Below are positions 1 to 5,166 of a stretch of 8,968 bases of DNA, piece after piece. This stretch comes from GCA-001735895 sp964488685 (lineage in GTDB: Bacteria; Pseudomonadota; Gammaproteobacteria; GCA-001735895), in NCBI GenBank assembly GCA_964488685.1, contig CAZAVY010000104.1, positions 1 through 8,968 on the forward strand, given 5' to 3'. The position numbers and the translations under genes are program-made. Each line of letters starts with the position of its first letter. The first letter of the stretch is position 1. The notes under the pieces were generated by a model. It searched no databases and was not told where the DNA came from. It worked only from the letters and a program-made list of their open reading frames with translations.

Positions 1-2
1 AC

Positions 3-452
3 CCGGCGAACCCGGCTACATTCGTTAATTTCATCAACCCGCAAACGCATAAGGCTAGTCACGACGCGCTGATGAATCCCGCGCAATGGGCCCAGTTTGC
101 TCAGCCCCGGTTTTTCCTGCAAATGGCCGACCCACAGGCGATGAGACAGTGGATGAACCCTGCCAACTACCAGGCTTTGATGAATCCCAATACCTACATG
201 TACTGGATGCAACCACAAGCCATAATAAATGAAATGACCAGTGTTAAACCTGAGAACTTCATGAACCCTGCCAGCTACCAGCAGATGATGAACCCGAACA
301 CTTTCATGTCATGGATGAACCCGGCGACCTACACCGACGCCACTGCCCGGGTAACCGGTGCCGCGACCGGCAGCAACTGGTTCAACATGGGTACCTGGAG
401 CAATATGTTTCAGGCCACTCCCAAGGCAACCACGGAAAAAGACGAAGGTTAG
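3..452 (+). CDS. Met/Asn/Pro-rich nine-residue-repeat protein, 5' end outside window
   Basis: The frame is open from the left edge to a TAG at 450-452, so only the C-terminal 149 residues are present. The first internal ATG is at 72, but the same repeat pattern continues upstream of it, so that ATG is probably not the true start. The body is a tandem series of nine-residue units with consensus [M/A/I]-[N/D/Q]-P-x-x-[Y/F/W]-x-x-[M/W/L/F], for example MNPANYQAL, MNPNTYMYW and MNPASYQQM. Counting from the ATG at 72, residues 1-90 hold ten units and 13 methionines. A short polar tail (TEKDEG) ends the protein. There is no Cys, no membrane segment and no catalytic motif in the visible part. I do not recognise the family. 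Regular aromatic and Met residues with a Pro every nine residues suggest a structural or surface-binding protein, but that is inference. Confidence 0.75.
   Translation, partial: PANPATFVNFINPQTHKASHDALMNPAQWAQFAQPRFFLQMADPQAMRQWMNPANYQALMNPNTYMYWMQPQAIINEMTSVKPENFMNPASYQQMMNPNTFMSWMNPATYTDATARVTGAATGSNWFNMGTWSNMFQATPKATTEKDEG
6..341 (+). repeat. Tandem 27-bp (nine-codon) coding repeats
   Basis: In-frame repeats of nine codons. Two units lie at 6-59, then a four-residue insert (HDAL, 60-71), then ten units in strict phase at 72-341. The best-kept positions are Asn-Pro at unit positions 2-3 and an aromatic residue at position 6. The nucleotide copies have diverged, with different codons for the same residue, so the array is old and held by selection on protein sequence rather than a fresh DNA expansion. 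Some units are degenerate: residues 46-63 keep the length but lose the motif in part. Confidence 0.8.
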
Positions 453-474
453 TCTGCCCGATCAAGGTCTTTAC

Positions 475-506
475 TGCCGGCATGTATTCCCAGCCGGCAT
501 TTTTTT
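475..506 (+). terminator. Intrinsic terminator after the repeat-protein gene
   Basis: A perfect 7-bp stem (TGCCGGC at 475-481, GCCGGCA at 493-499) with an 11-nt loop is followed directly by seven T (500-506). It begins 22 bp after the stop codon of the repeat-protein gene and separates it from the VOC gene. Confidence 0.88.
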
Positions 507-656
507 GCCCGCTATCCGGGTAGTAGAAAATTTAATTCAACTGCCACCAGATATTTTAACCACAGATTTCATCCTACGACGCAATATCGAATTTCATGCG
601 TCTATCGCCATAGTTTAAATAGTAGTAGCATGAATGCTTGCTGGAGGATATTAATA

Positions 657-1109
657 GTGAGCGAGTCCAAAAAAGCCCGTGCAATCGGTGTTAATCACGT
701 CGCGCTCGAAGTCGGTGACATCGACGAAGCACTTGAGTTCTATGGTAGTTTCCTTGCGTTCGAATTACGTAGTCGTAGCGACAATGCAGTATTTATCGAC
801 CTCGGTGATCAGTTTGTCAATTTTTCCAAAGGACGTAGTCAGGCCCCCGACGACGACCGGCATTTTGGGCTGGTGGTGGATGATCGCAAATTAGTTGCCA
901 GAGCATTGGATGAAATGGGTGTGAGCTTGTTGCCGGGTCCGTTTATGGATTTTCTCGATCCCTGGGGCAATCGGATAGAGATTATCGATTACCAAGGGAT
1001 TCAATTTACCAAGGCTCCTCATGTGCTGAAAGGCATGGGCCTGGCCAGTCTGGAGAAAACCGAGGAAGCTATTGTTGAGCTTACCGAAAAAGGGATGGCG
1101 CCTGACTGA
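657..1109 (+). CDS. VOC-superfamily (glyoxalase/bleomycin-resistance fold) protein
   Basis: Small cytoplasmic protein of 150 residues with one vicinal-oxygen-chelate domain. I chose the GTG at 657 because a clean GGAGG lies at 643-647, nine bases upstream; an in-frame ATG at 630 would put that Shine-Dalgarno inside the gene. The fold is shown by the first strand NHVALEVGD (His14), the second-half start HFGLVVDD (His69) and the terminal strand DPWGNRIEIIDY (Glu108). These match the usual metal-ligand positions of VOC enzymes. The DPWGNxIE signature is typical of the superfamily. Residues 113-150 form a helical tail beyond the domain, ending in GMAPD, as in a subgroup of VOC proteins annotated only by domain. 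The substrate cannot be read from the sequence: lyase, dioxygenase or resistance roles all occur in this fold. It sits alone between two terminators. Confidence 0.88.
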   Translation: MSESKKARAIGVNHVALEVGDIDEALEFYGSFLAFELRSRSDNAVFIDLGDQFVNFSKGRSQAPDDDRHFGLVVDDRKLVARALDEMGVSLLPGPFMDFLDPWGNRIEIIDYQGIQFTKAPHVLKGMGLASLEKTEEAIVELTEKGMAPD

Positions 1110-1139
1110 GCTTCGGTTATGGTCAAGTCCAAACCGACA

Positions 1140-1160
1140 CTCAGGGAACCTGAGGTTTTT
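1140..1160 (+). terminator. Probable intrinsic terminator after the VOC gene
   Basis: Stem CTCAGG (1140-1145) and CCTGAG (1149-1154) with a three-base loop is followed by a G and five T (1156-1160). The stem is short but perfect. It lies 30 bp after the VOC stop and 32 bp before the kelch start, so the two genes are probably separate units. Confidence 0.6.
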
Positions 1161-1192
1161 ATCCCGGTCAGAGTATTTAACCCTGTAGTTGG

Positions 1193-2122
1193 ATGTCCGT
1201 GAATACTTTGCAATTACGCCTGCTTAGCCAGTTTAGCCTATTACAATTGGCGTTATTCTCCACCGTGGCCATAGCCGCCCAATGGCAGGAACTGGCGGCC
1301 ATGCCAACCGCGCGATCGGAAATGTCTGCCGTGGTATGGGAAAATACGATATACGTTCCGGGTGGTCTGGGCGGTAACAATAAATTTGAAGCCTTCGATA
1401 TCCTTTCTGAACAATGGATTTCGTTGCCTGAACTTCCAGAAGGCAGACACCACCTGGCAATCACGGCATACGATGGAAAAATTTATTTGTTTGGCGGAGC
1501 CAATCCTCGCTGGCAAGCTACCGATACCAGTTATGCCTATGATATCAGGGTAAAGCGCTGGCAGCTTCTGGCACCGATGCCCGAAGTCCGGTATGCCGCC
1601 GCTGCTGTCGTTGTTGGTTCCTACATTTATGTAGTCGGTGGAGATGGCCCAGGCGGTTCTTTACTGAGATACGATCCAGACCAGAATGAATGGAAAAAGC
1701 TTCCTGCACTCAATCAAAGGCGCGAACATACTGCCGCGGTTCAGCTTGGGGGGGAAATCTATGCGATTGGCGGGCGCTGGGCGGGTGTTGGGGAAATTGC
1801 ATCAAGCGAAATCTACGACCTGGAAAAAAACCGCTGGCAAGGCGGGCCGGACTTACAAACTGCGCGCGGCGGCCTGGCCGCCATCAACCACAATAACCAG
1901 CTATTTATCCTGGGTGGAGAAATCATAATGAAGGGTCAAAAAACCCTGCCAAGTGTAGAAAGGCTGAAACAGGGCGGGTGGGTTTTTGAAGATGAAATGC
2001 CAGTCGCACTTCATGGAGTGGCTGTTGCCAGCCACAACGGGTACATCTATATTTTGGGAGGTTCTCGTCAGGCCGGTGGTATTGTAAACGATGGTCGTGT
2101 TTTTCGTTCAAAGCAATATTAA
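1193..2122 (+). CDS. Exported six-kelch-repeat beta-propeller protein
   Basis: 309 residues. Residues 1-29 look like a Sec signal peptide: a short N-region with Arg9, a hydrophobic core, and AIAA before QWQEL, so the product should be periplasmic or secreted. The rest is six kelch repeats of about 45 residues, each with the diglycine after a hydrophobic strand (VPGG, LFGG, VVGG, AIGG, ILGG, ILGG) and most with a closing Trp at the start of the next blade (SEQW, VKRW, QNEW, KNRW, QGGW). Six repeats suffice for a complete propeller. No catalytic domain is attached, so a binding or scaffold role is the most that can be said; some bacterial kelch propellers are sialate mutarotases (NanM-type), but I see no sialic-acid genes here. 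The start is uncertain: ATG 1193 has only a weak upstream GG, and an in-frame GTG at 1199 would also keep the signal peptide. Confidence 0.9.
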   Translation: MSVNTLQLRLLSQFSLLQLALFSTVAIAAQWQELAAMPTARSEMSAVVWENTIYVPGGLGGNNKFEAFDILSEQWISLPELPEGRHHLAITAYDGKIYLFGGANPRWQATDTSYAYDIRVKRWQLLAPMPEVRYAAAAVVVGSYIYVVGGDGPGGSLLRYDPDQNEWKKLPALNQRREHTAAVQLGGEIYAIGGRWAGVGEIASSEIYDLEKNRWQGGPDLQTARGGLAAINHNNQLFILGGEIIMKGQKTLPSVERLKQGGWVFEDEMPVALHGVAVASHNGYIYILGGSRQAGGIVNDGRVFRSKQY

Positions 2123-2136
2123 CCCGAACATCTGAT

Positions 2137-2165
2137 AAGTCTTCCCTCTGGAAGACTTTTATTTT
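2137..2165 (+). terminator. Strong intrinsic terminator after the kelch gene
   Basis: A perfect 9-bp stem (AAGTCTTCC at 2137-2145, GGAAGACTT at 2150-2158) closes a CTCT tetraloop and runs into a T-rich tail (2157-2165, one A). It lies between two convergent genes. Read on the minus strand the hairpin is the same but is not followed by a T run, so it should act mainly on plus-strand transcription. Confidence 0.88.
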
Positions 2166-2186
2166 CCAGCAGTGATCGATCAAACC

Positions 2187-3395
2187 CTATGGTATCGAAA
2201 GAATGAATAAACCGTTGTCCTGATCACTGACAATAATGTTACCGGACGGCAGGAAAGGGTAAACACTCCAGGCACCGGAAAAATCGGTCGCATCGCCGCC
2301 CGGGAAAGTATCAAAAAATGCCACTTCGTTCATCTCCTGATTTGCCAGACTATTAAATTCCATCACTCGCAGCCCCGAAGAATAATTAGCTTCGAATACC
2401 CGGTTGCCAAGAACGTACAGGTTATGATCGATAGCGACTGTTGGTGCTTCATAGGCGTAGATAAATACAGGTGAATCCAGATCGGAAATATCAAACACAA
2501 GGGTTCTCGTCGGCACACCGAAGCCCAGCTCGTCATCTTCATCGCCCGCCAGAAGAAATCGGTGGTCTTCTGTCACCCATCCCTGATGAGTGAAACCAAT
2601 CTGCGGATATGCCGTTGAAGAAAGCGTCACGGGAGAGGCTTTGTTGGTGACATCGACAATACCGACGTGGTTACCGTTCGCGTTAAAACAGATCTCACTA
2701 TTTTGATGGGCGACATCCGGACCTTGATAAGTAACACACTGCGCATCGTGGGTAAAAGCCTGGGAATGGCAACCCGCAAATTGCGGATTGACAGGTGTCG
2801 TGATATCGATCATATGCAAACCACCGCTGCAGGTATTGGTATCCACGACATAAGCGAAACCGGTATCTTCGTTAATTGCGATGTTGTGTGCGGAGGTGAA
2901 ATCGCTGTATACCAGATCGGCGGCAAATATTTGCGAAGAGACCTGGCCGCGCAGGCGCGTCAGGTCAAACACCTGCATACCATGTGCACCAGCGTCGTCA
3001 GCAACAATATAAGCATAGTCCTGATAGACCTTGATATCACGCCAGACGGAAGCCACGGTAGTCGAAGGCAGTAGTCCTAGAAATACCGGTCTTTGCGGAT
3101 CGGATATATCGACAAAGGCGGTGCCATTTCTCATCCCCATCAAGGCATATTCCTTACCGGTGAGGGCGTCAAACCAGCCCCACAGGTCGTTCCCTATTTT
3201 ACCACCCATCGCCTCGAGCGGAATTCTATTGATAAGTGAGATACCGGAACAGGGGAATTCGCCCGCACTGCCACTATTACAGGCGTTGGGGCCGGTACCG
3301 AGCGATGAGTCATCGTCATCACTGCTACCAGAGCAACCGGATAAGAGTGACGCCAATACGACAAAGCTAAGCCTAAAAAGCCTGTCTATCATCAT
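2187..3395 (-). CDS. Choice-of-anchor B family lipoprotein (LVIVD repeats)
   Basis: 402 residues. The N-terminus is a lipoprotein signal peptide: charged MMIDRLFR, hydrophobic core, lipobox LSGC with Cys21 as the predicted lipidated residue. Ser, not Asp, follows the Cys, which favours outer-membrane sorting, and an acidic linker (DDDD) comes next. The body has the hallmarks of choice-of-anchor B proteins: DLWGWFDALTGKEYALMG, then RNGTAFVDISDPQRPVFLG, WRDIKVYQDYAYIVAD and AHGMQVFDL. Further LVIVD-type strands follow (LHMIDITTPVNP, VGIVDVTNKASP, TLVFDISDLDSP), consistent with a beta-propeller. Members are named for using different surface anchors; here the anchor is lipid. Molecular function is unknown for the family. 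Two tandem ATG codons (3395, 3392) are possible starts, with AGGG about seven bases upstream. It converges on the kelch gene and diverges from the FHA gene. Confidence 0.92.
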   Translation of the reverse strand: MMIDRLFRLSFVVLASLLSGCSGSSDDDDSSLGTGPNACNSGSAGEFPCSGISLINRIPLEAMGGKIGNDLWGWFDALTGKEYALMGMRNGTAFVDISDPQRPVFLGLLPSTTVASVWRDIKVYQDYAYIVADDAGAHGMQVFDLTRLRGQVSSQIFAADLVYSDFTSAHNIAINEDTGFAYVVDTNTCSGGLHMIDITTPVNPQFAGCHSQAFTHDAQCVTYQGPDVAHQNSEICFNANGNHVGIVDVTNKASPVTLSSTAYPQIGFTHQGWVTEDHRFLLAGDEDDELGFGVPTRTLVFDISDLDSPVFIYAYEAPTVAIDHNLYVLGNRVFEANYSSGLRVMEFNSLANQEMNEVAFFDTFPGGDATDFSGAWSVYPFLPSGNIIVSDQDNGLFILSIP

Positions 3396-3435
3396 CGTAG
3401 GCCCTGTTTTACCCTGTTGAATTCAAAAGTGAATA

Positions 3436-3465
3436 AGTAGAGTTCCATTAAATACGCCCTGTCAA
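3436..3465 (-). promoter_or_regulatory. Possible proximal promoter of the choice-of-anchor B gene
   Basis: On the minus strand a perfect -35 hexamer TTGACA (3465-3460) is followed after 18 bp by TCTACT (3441-3436), which matches four of six -10 positions. Transcription would start near 3429, about 33 nt before the start codon. Confidence 0.45.
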
Positions 3466-3485
3466 TCCATCCATTCCTGTCGGCC

Positions 3486-3515
3486 ATTATAAGTAATCGA
3501 TTCTGAAATTATCAA
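3486..3515 (-). promoter_or_regulatory. Sigma70-type promoter for the choice-of-anchor B gene
   Basis: On the minus strand TTGATA (3515-3510) is followed after 18 bp by a perfect TATAAT (3491-3486). This is the best promoter match in the window and would give a leader of about 80 nt. Together with the proximal candidate it suggests tandem promoters for the lipoprotein gene. Confidence 0.6.
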
Positions 3516-3701
3516 TGTTACTGAGCACGCTTGAATGTAAACACTCCGGCGGGCATGATTTAAGGCATTAATATTGCGGTAACTCGAGAAACTATTGCAT
3601 TTTCCCGATCGCCCCTCGTTTTGTCAGGCTATAAAGCCATATTTAACCCATCTGAGTGATGTATTGCATATCCCTGTCATGGTAGCTTTGCGGCCTAGCC
3701 T

Positions 3702-3707
3702 TATAAT
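3702..3707 (+). promoter_or_regulatory. Perfect -10 hexamer before the FHA gene
   Basis: TATAAT lies 17 bp before the ATG at 3725. No good -35 hexamer is found at 16-18 bp spacing and there is no extended -10 TG. If used, transcription would begin about 11 nt before the start codon, leaving no room for a normal Shine-Dalgarno; translation could then be nearly leaderless or begin at the in-frame ATG at 3743. Confidence 0.3.
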
Positions 3708-3724
3708 GATTGCAGACTGTTTAA

Positions 3725-4036
3725 ATGAACAACAGCTTGAGTATGGAGTTCGGACTCATTGATGGTAAAACTTATATCATAGGCAGAGAAGGTCATATCT
3801 ATATCAATTCCCCCAGTGTCAGCAAGCGTCATGCCGCGATGAGAATTAAAAATGAACGAATCTATCTTCGCGACCTGAAATCAACCAATGGTACCTATCT
3901 GGAGATAAACGACAGCCTGGTGGATTTCGAAGAAGGATATGTGAGTCCACATCAGATCATCGTGATCGGTAAGGTCAAGTGCACGTTGCGGGGATTGCTG
4001 GAAGACTGGCTTATGTCCAGTCTCCGAAGCCAGTGA
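3725..4036 (+). CDS. Stand-alone FHA (forkhead-associated) domain protein
   Basis: 103 residues made up almost entirely of one FHA domain, a phosphothreonine-peptide-binding module. The canonical invariant residues are all present: Gly20-Arg21 (IIGRE), Ser33 and His36 in SVSKRHAAM, and Asn55-Gly56 in STNGTYL. So it should be able to bind a phosphopeptide. No kinase, phosphatase or secretion gene is nearby to name a partner. There is no signal peptide or membrane segment, so it is probably cytoplasmic. The start is uncertain: no Shine-Dalgarno precedes ATG 3725, and the in-frame ATG at 3743 (residue 7) also keeps the whole domain. The frame ends at TGA 4034-4036. Beyond it a helix-like frame survives in another phase (see 4078-4251), so the present protein may be the front part of a once longer one. 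Confidence 0.87.
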   Translation: MNNSLSMEFGLIDGKTYIIGREGHIYINSPSVSKRHAAMRIKNERIYLRDLKSTNGTYLEINDSLVDFEEGYVSPHQIIVIGKVKCTLRGLLEDWLMSSLRSQ

Positions 4037-4375
4037 TCTGATCATTATCGTCTGCAATTGAGACAGCAGGCGCGTAACTTAAGGTACGCGATGCGGCGCA
4101 ACATATCAGGGACTTACGTCACGCGGTGAAAAGTATCAGGGAACTATATTACAAGCTGAAGGAATTCAGGCATGAGAATATAGTTCGGAGTGAAGCCGGC
4201 AACGACTATTCGGGGGATTTCTTGTATAGGTCGTTGTTTTATTTGATTTAAAGCGTCGTTCTTTCTCGATACGCAGAATCAGCTATTTTTCGTATTTCGG
4301 GAATATTCGAATCACGCCATCTTTCTTGTTCCATGTTACCCTGTTGTTCAGCGCTCGATTGGCGGACAATCAAAA
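4037..4375. other. 339-bp gap between the FHA gene and the cysteine-rich protein gene
   Basis: Contains the possible coiled-coil relic (4078-4251), an imperfect 20-bp palindrome at 4071-4090 (arms CGCGTA and TACGCG around CTTAAG), and a short direct repeat (TATCAGGGACT at 4104, TATCAGGGAACT at 4134). The rest, 4252-4375, is A-T-rich and presumably carries the promoter of the next gene, but no hexamer pair there is good enough to call. I see no terminator. Confidence 0.5.
4078..4251 (+). pseudogene. Possible decayed coiled-coil extension of the FHA gene
   Basis: A 57-codon frame without a credible start runs from just after a TAA (4075-4077) to a TAA at 4249-4251, in the -1 phase relative to the FHA gene. 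Its product is strongly amphipathic: after VRDAAQ it reads HIRDLRHAVKSIRELYYKL, with hydrophobic residues spaced mostly three and four apart. The FHA phase just past its stop reads RLQLRQQARNL, which resembles the front of the same helix. A nonsense change plus a frameshift in a longer FHA-coiled-coil gene would explain both. A chance open frame in noncoding DNA is the alternative. Confidence 0.3.
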
Positions 4376-5089
4376 ATGGTTGGCGAAGCTGACAAAGTTT
4401 ACCTCTACGGCCTTTTTGTTTTATGTAGTGTTTTCATCAGCGCTCATTCGCAGGGGCGGGAAATCGATTTTAGTTACACTTGTGAGAAAGAGGGCGCTAC
4501 CCGGCATGTGGCGGTAGTGAGTAATCCCGGATATACCTGTCGCGTCAAGTACACCAAATCTTCAGTTACCACCTTTCCGTGGAATGCCCGCAATGACGCT
4601 GGCTATTGCCGGCCTAAAGCATTTGAGCTGGTTGAAAAGCTGGGCGCTTCCGGGTGGGAGTGTGACTCGGCAGAGGATGTTAAATCAATATTAATTGCCC
4701 AAATCGAACGATATGACCAGTATCTGAAAACTTCGAATTCCGTCGGGAAAATTTGCTATTTTTATCCAACCGAAGCCCAATTCGGAAATCTGTGTGGGGA
4801 TGAGCGCGCAGAAGCGGCGATTGTTTACACCTGCGAAATCGACCTTGATAACTGGAATCAGTATCTGGCGGTTTTTCTGGAAATCGAATCCGAGCCACTC
4901 ATCAAAGAGGTCGGTGGCAGCGGATATCGCCAGCTGAGCTCGTATTATTTTGACAGTGACGGATTGACTATGGAAACGGAGAAGGTCGATTTTGCCGGGA
5001 ACCCGCCTGGTAATCAAAATTCTGTAGAGAAAGCATCGATTCAGTGTCGATATTCCGCTGCTTCCGAATGGAAGTTGATTGAAGAATAG
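4376..5089 (+). CDS. Exported eight-cysteine protein of unknown function
   Basis: 237 residues. Residues about 8-26 form a hydrophobic signal peptide (VYLYGLFVLCSVFISAHSQG), so the mature product should be periplasmic or secreted. The mature part has eight cysteines (36, 55, 78, 96, 127, 140, 153, 224), an even number suited to four disulfides after export. The N-terminal half, with YTC, RHVAVV, CRVKYTK, a Trp-x-Ala-Arg-Asn element, GYCRPKA and GWEC, resembles small uncharacterised exported proteins of gammaproteobacteria that share a YTCxK...CxVxY...GYCxxKA...GWxC pattern; this is recognition from memory with no named function. The C-terminal half has no motif I know. ATG 4376 has only a weak purine stretch (GGCGGA) upstream. 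The gene ends at TAG 5087-5089, 77 bp before hrpB. Confidence 0.75.
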   Translation: MVGEADKVYLYGLFVLCSVFISAHSQGREIDFSYTCEKEGATRHVAVVSNPGYTCRVKYTKSSVTTFPWNARNDAGYCRPKAFELVEKLGASGWECDSAEDVKSILIAQIERYDQYLKTSNSVGKICYFYPTEAQFGNLCGDERAEAAIVYTCEIDLDNWNQYLAVFLEIESEPLIKEVGGSGYRQLSSYYFDSDGLTMETEKVDFAGNPPGNQNSVEKASIQCRYSAASEWKLIEE

Positions 5090-5166
5090 TAAGTGAATTT
5101 TACTATTTAATTCAATCTCGAGTTAAGTTTTCCAATCACCGACTATGAAACCAAAGGCAATGAACC

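Larger units (their letters stand above)
3396..3724. other. Divergent intergenic region (329 bp)
   Basis: A-T-rich stretch between the start codons of the minus-strand lipoprotein gene and the plus-strand FHA gene. Besides the two promoter candidates for the lipoprotein and a -10 element before the FHA gene, I see no coding frame, hairpin of note, or RNA gene. The stretch 3516-3660 has no feature I can name. Confidence 0.6.

Noticed and set aside
1..341. The 27-bp spaced pattern as a CRISPR array or minisatellite
   Set aside because: There are no identical repeats or spacers at DNA level. The periodicity is in the protein and the codons have diverged.
3031..3420. A 129-codon plus-strand frame across the lipoprotein gene start
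   Set aside because: It is antisense to the signal peptide and first repeats of a well-recognised choice-of-anchor B protein, and its product has no recognisable features.
4326..4517. Plus-strand frame starting MFHVTLLFSARL, ahead of and overlapping the eight-cysteine gene
   Set aside because: It has no ribosome-binding site and overlaps the signal peptide of the 4376 gene in another frame. Its C-terminal part is highly basic, as expected of a shadow frame.
5087..5109. A-T-rich hairpin (TAGTAA/TTACTA) at the end of the eight-cysteine gene as a terminator
   Set aside because: The stem is only six pairs with a single G-C pair and the T tail is short, so it is too weak to call.
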